From contig CAYWAP010000028.1 in assembly GCA_964456525.1 (NCBI GenBank), positions 1 to 21,470 of the forward strand: a DNA stretch of 21,470 nucleotides, given 5' to 3'. Positions 1 to 8,100 of the stretch are shown in pieces. The notes beneath the pieces are model-generated. The model did no database searches and had not been told where the DNA came from. It saw only the letters and a program-made list of their open reading frames with translations. A program made the position numbers and the translations under genes. Position 1 is the stretch's first letter. Every line of letters starts with the position of its first letter. Source of the stretch: Onthomonas sp964456525. GTDB taxonomy: Bacteria; Bacillota; Clostridia; Oscillospirales; Oscillospiraceae.

Positions 1-96
1 AATTACGAAAAAGAGTTGCAGGCCCTGACGGACAAACAGTGCAAGGAAGTGGACGCCTTGACAGCAGCCAAGGAAAAGGAACTGATGAGCGTCTGA
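1..96 (+). CDS. frr: Ribosome recycling factor, C-terminal fragment (5' end outside window)
   Basis: Only the last 31 codons are inside the window, in frame 1, ending at the TGA at 94-96. The peptide ends in a charged helix with LTDKQCKEVD and a final AKEKELMSV, matching the C-terminal helix of domain I of ribosome recycling factor, which with EF-G splits post-termination ribosomes. The call is helped by context: frr directly upstream of uppS and cdsA is the standard Firmicutes order. Nothing is odd in the visible part; the fragment is short, so identity rests on both the tail motif and gene order. Confidence 0.85.
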   Translation, partial: NYEKELQALTDKQCKEVDALTAAKEKELMSV

Positions 97-128
97 TGTC
101 CACAGGCTGACCACATATGAAAATGGAC

Positions 129-153
129 GGCAGAGAAGCCCGGCTTCTCTGCC
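129..153 (+). other. RNA hairpin between frr and uppS, just upstream of the uppS ribosome binding site
   Basis: GGCAGAGAAG (129-138) is followed by a 5-base spacer and its exact complement CTTCTCTGCC (144-153); the palindrome can extend two more pairs inward. The 3' foot is 5 bases from the uppS Shine-Dalgarno GGAG at 159-162. There is no immediate T-run after the stem; T-rich sequence starts only at the uppS start codon. It could be a weak terminator, an mRNA processing or stabilising element, or a translation modulator. Confidence 0.6.
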
Positions 154-169
154 GATTTGGAGCAATTTT

Positions 170-913
170 ATGGCTATTTTTCAAAAAAAGAAGGCTGCGA
201 TTCCGGTGGATTTTGATCACCTGCCAAAGCATGTTGCCATCATCATGGACGGCAACGGGCGATGGGCAAAAAGCCGCGGCCTCCCGCGTACCGCCGGCCA
301 TGCCGTCGGTGCAGAGACGTTTCGCAAAATCGCAACCTATGCCAAGGAGATTGGCCTTGACTATCTGACTGTGTACGCGTTTTCCACGGAAAACTGGAAG
401 CGTCCCCAGGAAGAAGTAAACTCCATTATGAACCTCCTGAAAAAATATCTTCTGGAGGCCATTGAGCAGATGGAGCGTGACCGGGTGAAAATGTGCTTCT
501 TTGGCGATTTGTCCCCCCTGACGGAGGAACTCCGGGCCCTGTGCCAGCGGACGCTGGAGATCTCCAGGCATTATGAGGGCTGCCAGGTCAATATCTGCCT
601 GAACTACGGCGGCCGGGATGAGATGATCCGCGCCATGAAAGCGTGGCAGAGAGATTGCGCCGAGGGCAAGTGCCAGCCGGAGGATTTGACGGAGGAGAGC
701 TTCTCCAACTATCTGTTCTCCAAAGGTGTTCCCGACCCGGATCTGATTATCCGCCCCAGCGGCGAGCTTCGCACCTCCAACTTCCTTCTCTGGCAATCGG
801 CCTATTCGGAGTTCTATTTTACCGACGTCCTGTGGCCCGACTTTACCAAGGAAGATCTGCTGGCTGCCATTGCAGACTATCAACACCGCTCCAGGCGATA
901 CGGAGGTGTGTGA
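170..913 (+). CDS. uppS: Isoprenyl transferase (undecaprenyl diphosphate synthase, cis-prenyltransferase)
   Basis: A 247-residue protein of normal family length. It condenses farnesyl diphosphate with isopentenyl diphosphates in cis to give undecaprenyl diphosphate, the lipid carrier for peptidoglycan and other wall polymers. Visible motifs are MDGNGRW at residues 26-32 (D27 being the Mg/diphosphate-binding aspartate), FSTENW at 71-76, and the C-terminal signature with RPSGELRTSNF followed by LLWQ and SEFYF (about 195-217), which binds the IPP diphosphate. The ATG at 170 is preceded by GGAG at 159-162. The gene lies between frr and cdsA and ends two bases before the cdsA start, so the pair is probably co-translated. 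Confidence 0.96.
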   Translation: MAIFQKKKAAIPVDFDHLPKHVAIIMDGNGRWAKSRGLPRTAGHAVGAETFRKIATYAKEIGLDYLTVYAFSTENWKRPQEEVNSIMNLLKKYLLEAIEQMERDRVKMCFFGDLSPLTEELRALCQRTLEISRHYEGCQVNICLNYGGRDEMIRAMKAWQRDCAEGKCQPEDLTEESFSNYLFSKGVPDPDLIIRPSGELRTSNFLLWQSAYSEFYFTDVLWPDFTKEDLLAAIADYQHRSRRYGGV

Positions 914-914
914 G

Positions 915-1730
915 GTGCGAAACCGAGTTCTTGTTGCCTGCATAGGCATTCCGCTGCTGCTGGCGGTTTTGTTGCTCTTTCCGCCTATCTGTCTGACCTT
1001 GACACTGGCGCTGCTTTGCGGCATTGCCGTCTATGAACTGCTTTGGGCGACTGGGTTTGTCCGTGCGGGCCTTTTGTTTGTGCCCTCGGTCATCATGGCG
1101 ATGCTGGTTCCGTTCTGGTACTATTTCAACTGCTCAACTCTTTGGGCGGTTGCCGCACTGTTTGTGTTCCTGGTGATTGTCTGCATCGGAGCCATTTCCA
1201 GTCACCAGACCATTACACTGGGGCAGATCAGCGCTGCGTTTTTTGCCGGCGTTGTGATTCCGATGATGATTTCTACCTTCGTGCTAATGCGGGATCTTCC
1301 CCACGCGAGGTTCTATCTGCTGCTGCCATTTGTGTCGGCCTTTACCAGCGACGCTTTTGCGCTGTTTGCGGGAATGGCCTTTGGCAAGCACAAGCTGGCT
1401 CCTGTTCTCTCTCCCAAGAAGACGGTGGAAGGCAGCATAGGCGGCTTTGCCGGTTCCATTTTGTGCTGCGTTCTGTATGGCATCGTGCTGAAGATTGTCT
1501 TTGGAGCATATTCCAATTATGCGGGGCTGGTGCTCTATGGCTTTTTGGGCAGTCTGATTTCCCAGTTGGGGGATTTGAGCTTTTCCTATATCAAGCGGGA
1601 GTTTCATATTAAGGATTACGGCCATCTGATGCCCGGTCATGGCGGTATTTTAGACCGATTTGACAGCGTTGTTTTTTGCGCCCCAATGACTTATCTTTTG
1701 ATAAGTGTGATACCTTTCTTTCAATTTTAG
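915..1730 (+). CDS. cdsA: Phosphatidate cytidylyltransferase (CDP-diacylglycerol synthase)
   Basis: An integral membrane protein of 271 residues that makes CDP-diacylglycerol from phosphatidic acid and CTP, the branch point for phospholipid head groups. It has about seven to eight hydrophobic segments and the C-terminal CdsA signature: SYIKR, then KD, then HGGILDRFD. The reading frame is open from 870, but GTG at 915 is chosen: GGAGG at 902-906 sits 8 bases upstream, and translation from there gives MRNRVLVACIGIP, the usual short cytosolic lead into the first membrane segment. It starts one base after the uppS stop, with its ribosome binding site inside the last uppS codons. Confidence 0.94.
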   Translation: MRNRVLVACIGIPLLLAVLLLFPPICLTLTLALLCGIAVYELLWATGFVRAGLLFVPSVIMAMLVPFWYYFNCSTLWAVAALFVFLVIVCIGAISSHQTITLGQISAAFFAGVVIPMMISTFVLMRDLPHARFYLLLPFVSAFTSDAFALFAGMAFGKHKLAPVLSPKKTVEGSIGGFAGSILCCVLYGIVLKIVFGAYSNYAGLVLYGFLGSLISQLGDLSFSYIKREFHIKDYGHLMPGHGGILDRFDSVVFCAPMTYLLISVIPFFQF

Positions 1731-1749
1731 ACGGTGAGAGGAGACGGTT

Positions 1750-2895
1750 ATGAGAACCATTTCTTTGCTGGGCTCCACTGGTTCGATTGGGCGGCAGTCG
1801 CTGGATGTGATTGCCGCCTGCGGAATGTCCGTGGGCGCCATTACGGCCAACAGCCGTGTCAAGCAGCTGGAGGAGCAGGCCAGAGCGTTCCATCCCAAGC
1901 TGGCGGTTTGCTTTGACCCGGAGGCTGCAAAAGATCTGAAAGTCCGCCTGGCTGACACCAATGTCCGCGTCAGCTCCGGCATGGAAGGGCTGGTCGAGGC
2001 TGCGACATTGCCTGAGGCGGACACTGTGATTACAGCCGTAGTGGGTATGGTCGGGCTGCAGCCCACCCTGGCGGCCATCCGGGAGAAAAAGCGCATTGCG
2101 CTGGCCAACAAAGAGACGCTGGTCTGTGCCGGTGAGTTGGTGATGAAATCAGCGGCTGCTTACGGCGCAGAAATTATTCCCGTTGACAGTGAGCACTCTG
2201 CGCTGTTTCAATGCCTGCAGGGCAGCGCCAGCCATGGTGAGATCAAGCGGCTGATCCTGACCTGTTCGGGCGGGCCCTTTTTCGGCAAAAAATATGAAGA
2301 GCTGGTGCATTACACCAAGGAAGATGCGCTGAAGCACCCCACTTGGCAGATGGGCGCCAAGATTACGATCGACAGCGCAACGCTAATGAATAAGGGCCTG
2401 GAGTTTATTGAGGCCATGCGCCTTTATCAGGTCTCGCCGGATCAGATTCAGATTGTCATCCATCGGCAGAGCATTGTTCACTCCCTGGTTGAATATTGTG
2501 ATAATGCGGTGTTGGCCCAGCTGGGCGTGCCGGATATGCGTCTGCCTATCGAATACGCGCTGACCTATCCCGCACGGGCCAAGGCAGTTGCCGGTGAGTT
2601 GGATTTGTTCCAATGCCCGCCCTTATCCTTCCAGAAGCCGGATTACGAGACCTTCCGGTGCCTAAAGCTGGCGCTGGAGGCGGCCCGGAAGCCCGGCACC
2701 CCCTGCGCCGTTCTGAATGGCGCGAACGAGGCCGCAGTGGGGCTGTTCCTTCAGGACAAAATCCGGTTCATGGACATTCCCGATCTGGTTCAGCACGCAC
2801 TGGAGACGGTGCCCGAAGGGCCTGCGGAGACGCTGGAGCAGGTTTTGGCGGCGGACCGCGCTGCGCGTCAGGCCGTCTGGGGCGCCTCTCGCTGA
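1750..2895 (+). CDS. dxr: 1-deoxy-D-xylulose 5-phosphate reductoisomerase
   Basis: A 381-residue cytosolic enzyme that rearranges and reduces DXP to 2-C-methyl-D-erythritol 4-phosphate using NADPH, the first committed step of the MEP isoprenoid pathway. The N-terminal Rossmann motif GSTGSIG is at residues 8-14, LANKE at 118-122, the metal ligands D146 and E148 in DSEHSALFQCL, the loop SGGPFF near 173-178, and the third acidic ligand E221 in NKGLEFIEAM. Length is typical. The ATG at 1750 follows AGAGGAG at 1737-1743. The gene stands between cdsA and rseP, the common Clostridia/Bacilli arrangement, so it supplies precursors to UppS in the same operon. Confidence 0.97.
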   Translation: MRTISLLGSTGSIGRQSLDVIAACGMSVGAITANSRVKQLEEQARAFHPKLAVCFDPEAAKDLKVRLADTNVRVSSGMEGLVEAATLPEADTVITAVVGMVGLQPTLAAIREKKRIALANKETLVCAGELVMKSAAAYGAEIIPVDSEHSALFQCLQGSASHGEIKRLILTCSGGPFFGKKYEELVHYTKEDALKHPTWQMGAKITIDSATLMNKGLEFIEAMRLYQVSPDQIQIVIHRQSIVHSLVEYCDNAVLAQLGVPDMRLPIEYALTYPARAKAVAGELDLFQCPPLSFQKPDYETFRCLKLALEAARKPGTPCAVLNGANEAAVGLFLQDKIRFMDIPDLVQHALETVPEGPAETLEQVLAADRAARQAVWGASR

Positions 2896-2908
2896 TTTCA
2901 ACTGTTTT

Positions 2909-2950
2909 GATACGATTCTTGTCCGATGCTGTCGATACAGGAATCGTATC
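2909..2950 (+). other. Long imperfect hairpin in the dxr-rseP gap
   Basis: GATACGATTC (2909-2918) and GAATCGTATC (2941-2950) are exact inverted repeats. The stem continues inward with four more pairs (one of them T-G), and after a small internal loop CGA/TCG closes a 5-base loop. It ends 17 bases before the rseP ribosome binding site and is not followed by a T-run, so a simple intrinsic terminator is unlikely. An RNA processing or stability element, or a DNA operator, are alternatives. Confidence 0.65.
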
Positions 2951-2958
2951 CCCATTAT

Positions 2959-2987
2959 TTGACAAGCGGAGGGCAGTATGCTATATA
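2959..2987 (+). promoter_or_regulatory. Possible sigma-A promoter overlapping the rseP start
   Basis: A perfect -35 TTGACA (2959-2964) is followed after exactly 17 bases by TATATA (2982-2987). The -10 element lies inside the first rseP codons, so transcription would start about 2994, downstream of the rseP ATG at 2978. Such a transcript could serve a shorter RseP starting at the ATG at 3005, or ispG-polC. The match may be chance. Confidence 0.3.
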
Positions 2988-4036
2988 TCGTTATCGCCAT
3001 TTTGATGTTTGGGCTGCTGATTGCCGTCCATGAGTTTGGTCATTTTTCGGTGGCCAAACTTTGCGGCATCCAGGTCAATGAGTTTTCCATCGGTATGGGC
3101 CCGCTTTTGTGGCATCATGAGGGCAAGAAAACCACATACTCGCTCCGTCTGCTTCCCATTGGCGGCTTTTGCGCCATGGAAGGGGAGGACGAGGACAGCG
3201 ACAATCCCCACGCCTTTGGCAATGCCGCCGCCTGGAAGCGGTTTCTGGTGCTGATTGCCGGTTCCCTCTTTAATTTCCTGATCGGGATTGTGATTCTCCT
3301 TTGCATTTTTTCAACGGTGGAGGCAACCACCTCCACGACGATTTCCGGGTTTATGGACGGCTTCCCTTGCCAAGGGGAAGATATGCTCATGGAGGGGGAT
3401 GAAATTCTCTCCATCAACGGAAGTCCGGTTCTGATTTACAGCGACATCAGTACGCTGCTGAGTTTGAACAGCGAAGACACCGTGGATCTGGTTGTCCGGC
3501 GCAACGGAGAGCGTGTAAAGCTAAACAACTTGCCACTCACTCTGCGTGAATATGAAGTGGACGGCCAGACGGTTCAGCGCTATGGCCTCTATTTTGAAGT
3601 TGAGGAATTGACGATTGCCGGCCGCCTGAAGTTGGGATTTTACACGGGAATTGACTTTGTTCGGATGGTTTGGTGGAGTTTGGAGATGCTGGTCTCCGGC
3701 CAGGCATCCCTGGATGATGTGTCCGGTCCGGTGGGGATTGTCAGCACCATGAGCGAGGTGGGCCAGGCATCCGAAACGGTGGCAATTGCCATTGTAAATA
3801 TATTATACTTTACAGCGTTTATCGCGATCAATTTAAGCGTTATGAACCTGCTCCCGATTCCCGCGCTGGACGGCGGCCGGGTTCTCTTCCTGATTTTGAA
3901 CAGCCTGCTCTACCTGACCATACGCAGGGAGATTCCCAGTAAATACGAAAGCTGGGTTCATGTGATGGGAATGATCGCACTTTTTGCGTTGATGATTGTG
4001 ATTGCGTTCCACGATGTATTCAAACTGGTTTCTTGA
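2978..4036 (+). CDS. rseP: RseP/RasP-type site-2 intramembrane zinc metalloprotease
   Basis: A 352-residue M50 membrane protease with one PDZ-like domain. The zinc-binding HEFGH is at residues 18-22 within the first membrane segment, and the second active-site motif PIPALDGGR (about 294-301) carries the aspartate D298. A PDZ-like region lies near residues 110-190. Known homologues (RasP) cut anti-sigma factors, cell-division proteins and signal-peptide remnants inside the membrane. The ATG at 2978 is preceded by GGAGGG at 2968-2973, a short 4-base spacing. Upstream lie a hairpin and a promoter-like site. A few AT-rich, rarer codons (ATA, TTA) cluster near 3798-3810 in a membrane segment. Confidence 0.95.
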   Translation: MLYIVIAILMFGLLIAVHEFGHFSVAKLCGIQVNEFSIGMGPLLWHHEGKKTTYSLRLLPIGGFCAMEGEDEDSDNPHAFGNAAAWKRFLVLIAGSLFNFLIGIVILLCIFSTVEATTSTTISGFMDGFPCQGEDMLMEGDEILSINGSPVLIYSDISTLLSLNSEDTVDLVVRRNGERVKLNNLPLTLREYEVDGQTVQRYGLYFEVEELTIAGRLKLGFYTGIDFVRMVWWSLEMLVSGQASLDDVSGPVGIVSTMSEVGQASETVAIAIVNILYFTAFIAINLSVMNLLPIPALDGGRVLFLILNSLLYLTIRREIPSKYESWVHVMGMIALFALMIVIAFHDVFKLVS

Positions 4037-4066
4037 CGACACTTGATGACAGGAGATGCATTAACG

Positions 4067-5104
4067 ATGACGAAACAGATTAAGATCGGCAATGTTCCCA
4101 TTGGCGGGGGTGCTCCGGTGGCGATTCAGTCCATGTGCTCCACCCGGACTGACGATGTGGAGGCCACAGTGCAGCAGATTAAGCGCCTACAGGCCGCAGG
4201 CTGCGAAATCATCCGTGTGGCGGTGCCGGATCGGTCGGCGGCAAAGGCCATCGGCAAAATTAAGGAGCAGATTGACATCCCGCTGGTGGTGGACATTCAT
4301 TTTGACTATAAGCTGGCGCTGGAGTGCATTGCCGCCGGGGCCGATAAGGTTCGCATCAACCCCGGCAATATCGGCGGGGAGGATCGCGTCAAGGCCGTCG
4401 CCGACGCCTGCTGCCAGAAGCATATCCCCATTCGCATTGGCGTCAACGGCGGCAGTCTGGAAAAGGAGCTGCTGGCCAAGTACGGCGAAGTCTGTCCGGA
4501 GGCTCTGGTGGAGTCCGCCTTCGGCCATGTCCGCCTGCTGAACAAATTTGATTTTGATGACATTGTCATCTCCTTGAAATCCTCCAGTGTGCCGATCACC
4601 ATGGCGGCCTATAAGCTGATGCACGAGCGCAGTGATTATCCGCTGCATCTGGGTGTCACCGAGGCCGGCACGACCACGATGGGCACCATTAAGTCCGCCA
4701 TCGGCATCGGCGGACTGCTGGCGCAGGGCATTGGCGATACCTTCCGGGTCACTCTGACGGCTGACCCGGCGGAGGAGATCGTCGCGGCAAAGCGCATTTT
4801 GCAGGCAATTGGCCTGCGGCAGGACGGCCCCAACCTGATTTCCTGTCCCACCTGCGGCCGCACCAGAATTGACCTGATTCCCCTGGCGCAGGAGGTCGAG
4901 GAGCGCCTGAAACAGGTTCATAAGCCCATCACAGTTGCCGTTATGGGCTGCATTGTCAACGGCCCGGGGGAGGCCAGCGCCGCCGACGTCGGCATTGCGG
5001 GAGGCAATGGCTTTGGCATGCTCTTCCGCCATGGCAAAGTGTTGAAAAAGGTTCCGGAAGATCAGTTGGTGGACGAGTTGTTCCGACTGATCGACGAACT
5101 TTGA
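4067..5104 (+). CDS. ispG: (E)-4-hydroxy-3-methylbut-2-enyl-diphosphate synthase (4Fe-4S)
   Basis: The penultimate MEP-pathway enzyme, converting methylerythritol cyclodiphosphate to HMBPP with electrons from flavodoxin or ferredoxin. The iron-sulfur ligands are visible as CPTC (C260, C263) and C295 with E302 in GCIVNGPGE. The N-terminal TIM-barrel begins with the family phrase KIGNVPIGGG. The frame is open from TTG 4043 and ATG 4046, but ATG 4067 is preferred: AGGAG at 4051-4055 is its only plausible ribosome binding site (11-base spacing), and the protein then starts as homologues do, giving 345 residues. It follows rseP by 30 bases and precedes polC by 16. Confidence 0.95.
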   Translation: MTKQIKIGNVPIGGGAPVAIQSMCSTRTDDVEATVQQIKRLQAAGCEIIRVAVPDRSAAKAIGKIKEQIDIPLVVDIHFDYKLALECIAAGADKVRINPGNIGGEDRVKAVADACCQKHIPIRIGVNGGSLEKELLAKYGEVCPEALVESAFGHVRLLNKFDFDDIVISLKSSSVPITMAAYKLMHERSDYPLHLGVTEAGTTTMGTIKSAIGIGGLLAQGIGDTFRVTLTADPAEEIVAAKRILQAIGLRQDGPNLISCPTCGRTRIDLIPLAQEVEERLKQVHKPITVAVMGCIVNGPGEASAADVGIAGGNGFGMLFRHGKVLKKVPEDQLVDELFRLIDEL

Positions 5105-5120
5105 CGTCTGGTGATTGGAA

Positions 5121-8100
5121 TTGACGGACCAAAAAACAGTAACGCTGCTGCAAATGTTTCCCCGTGTCCAGCTGCACGGGGGCGCATTGCGTGCAGCGGA
5201 AGGGTGCCGGGTGCAGCGTGCCGTCCTGCATCCGGCTCATCGCTCTATCGAGTTGGAAGTCGTTTTTGACCGGCTGCAAACACCTGATACCTGTTCCCTT
5301 TTGCAGCGGGCCATTTGTGCGGATTATGCCCTGTCCGAGCTGCTGCTACGCACTGTGAACCCGGGCGTTCCCGCCCGTTCAACGGAGGTTTCCCTGCCGG
5401 CTGAGCGCCCTCCAGAGGAGGAGATCCCCCTCCCTGAGGAGGCACGTCCCGCGCCCTCTGACCGGCCGGAGGAGACTCTGCCTGCCAACTTGAAGCAGCA
5501 AGATCTTTTTTCCCAGACGGAGGCCCTGCGTGAGCAAAAGTTGAAGGCCATGGTGTCCCGCCCCAAAGAGCCGCCCAAACGGCGGCCCCGGCCGGCAAAA
5601 GCCGGCAGCGAAATGATTTTTGGAAAGAGCATCCGTGGCCACGCAATTCCGATGCGTGATCTGAGCCTGGATTTGGGGGTTGTCTGCGTCACGGGCAAAA
5701 TCTTTGCCAACAACAGCCGGGAGCTGAAAAAACGCAACGCCTGGGTCATTAGCTTTGACATGACGGACCACACCAACTCGGTTACCGTCTCCAAATTCAT
5801 GGAGGGTAAGCAGGCGGAGCCGCTGATGGCGGAGCTGAAAAAAGGCAGCTACGTCACCGTGGAGGGCAAACTGAGCCTCTCCCGCTTTACCAACGACATC
5901 GAACTGGCGCCCTATGCCATCGCAAAGGCGCCGCCGCCACCGGCCCGAATGGATACATCCGAGGAAAAGCGCGTTGAGCTCCATCTCCACACCCGCTTTT
6001 CCACGATGGATGCCCTTGTGGAGGTCAAGGACGCGGTGAAGCGTGCCATCTCCTGGGGACATCCGGCGATTGCCATCACGGATCACGGCGTAGCGCAGGC
6101 ATTTCCCGATGCCGCCGCTGCCGCAGGGGACAAGATCAAAGTCATCTATGGCGTGGAGGCGTACTGCGTCAACGATGTGGACGAGCAGGTCGCTGTCCAC
6201 GGGGATACGGACGCCACCTTTGCCGATGAAATCGTCTGTTTTGACATCGAAACCACCGGGTTGAACAACCAGGTAGACGCTATTACAGAAATTGGCGCCG
6301 TCATCTTGAAGGGGGATGCAATTGTTGACCAGTTTAATACCTTTGTCAACCCCGGCAAGCCCATTCCCCGCAATATTGTCGAGCTAACCGGCATCACGGA
6401 TGAAATGGTGGCCGACGCGCCGTCACCATCAGAGGCCATCGGGGCCTTTCTGGATTGGGCGGGGAACCGGGTGCTGGCCGCCCACAATGCCGAGTTTGAT
6501 ATTGGCTTTATCGCCCAGGGCTGCCGGCAGATGAACCGGCCCTTTCCAAACGCGTCGCTGGATTCTCTGGTTCTGGCCCAGAAACTGTTGCCCGATTTGG
6601 GCAAGTACACGCTGGACCGTGTGGCGCGGTATCTGCACCTTCCGGAATTCCATCACCACCGGGCAAGCGACGACGCCGCGACGGTGGGGTATATGCTGAT
6701 TCCGTTCTGGCGGATGTTGTCCGATCTTGGCGTCAACCGGATTGCGGAGATCAACCAGGCCCTGCTGCATCGGAAGAGCGGTAGCCACCGGAAGCAGAAA
6801 GCGCGCCACTTAATCGTCCTGGCGAAGAACCAGACCGGTCTGCGAAATCTGTACAAACTGATTTCCCTGTCGCATCTGGAACACTTTAAACGCCGCCCCA
6901 TTATGCCCAAAAGCCTGATTGATGAAAACCGGGAAGGGTTGATTCTGGGCTCTGCCTGTGAGGCGGGGGAGCTGTTTCAGGCTGTGGTTGCGCATAAGGA
7001 GTGGGCAGAGCTGAAACGTCTGGCCGCATGGTATGACTATTTGGAAATTCAGCCCCTTTGCAACAACAAGTTCCTGTTGGAGACGGGAGCCGCCAGGGAT
7101 GAGGAAGATCTCCGGCAATTTAACCGGGAGATTCTCCGCCTGGGCAAGGAGCTGGGAAAACCCGTCTGCGCCACCGGCGACGTCCACTTTTTGGACCCGG
7201 AGCAGGAAATTTTCCGGCATATTTTGCTGACGGCAAACGGCTATGACAGTGCGGACAGCGATCTCCCGATCTACTTCAAAACCACGGACGAAATGCTGGA
7301 GGAGTTCTCCTATCTGGGGGAAGAGGACTGTCGAAGAGTTGTCATCGACGATCCCAATCGCATTGCCAGTTGGTGCGACCGCATTTCGCCCCTGCCAAAG
7401 GGCCTGTTTGCCCCCAAACTGAAGGACTCCGCCAAAGAGCTGGAGTATCTGGTCTATGAGAAAGCCCATCGCCTTTACGGGGATCCTCTGCCGGAGATCG
7501 TCCAGGCTCGAATCGACCGGGAACTCCCCGGCATTATCATGCGAAAATATGACGTCATCTACATGTCCGCCCAGAAGCTGGTGCAAAACTCACTGGAGCA
7601 CGGGTATCTGGTTGGCTCGCGCGGCAGCGTGGGGTCCTCAATCGTGGCATTCCTCTCCGGGATTACAGAGGTCAACAGCCTGCCGCCGCATTACCGCTGT
7701 CCCAAGTGCAAGTTCTCCGATTTCCAGGTAGATCAGGAGAAATATGGCTGCGGCGCAGATCTTCCGGACAAAAAATGCCCCGTCTGCGGCACTCCTTTGG
7801 ACAAAGACGGCTTTAACATCCCCTTTGAGACCTTTTTGGGCTACGGCGGAACGAAGGTGCCCGATATTGACCTGAACTTTTCCGGCGAGTACCAGGCCAA
7901 AGCCCATCGCTATACGACTGAGTTGTTTGGCGAGGGCAACGTGTTCAAGGCCGGTACCGTCGGCACGGTGGCCGAAAAGACGGCGTATGGCTATGTTTTA
8001 AAATATCTGGAAAAGCACGGCAAAACCGTTTCCCGGGCGGAGGAGTCCCGTTTGGCCCTGGGCTGCACCAGCGTGAAACGCACCACCGGCCAGCACCCCG

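Noticed and set aside
3786..3809. Promoter-like TTGCCA and TATACT inside rseP
   Set aside because: The spacing is only 12 bases, so the pair does not form a sigma-A promoter; the AT-rich stretch is explained by Ile/Leu/Tyr codons of a membrane segment.
4187..5032. A 281-codon minus-strand open frame opposite ispG
   Set aside because: ispG is certain from its cluster cysteines and neighbours; the antisense frame has no ribosome binding site or family resemblance.
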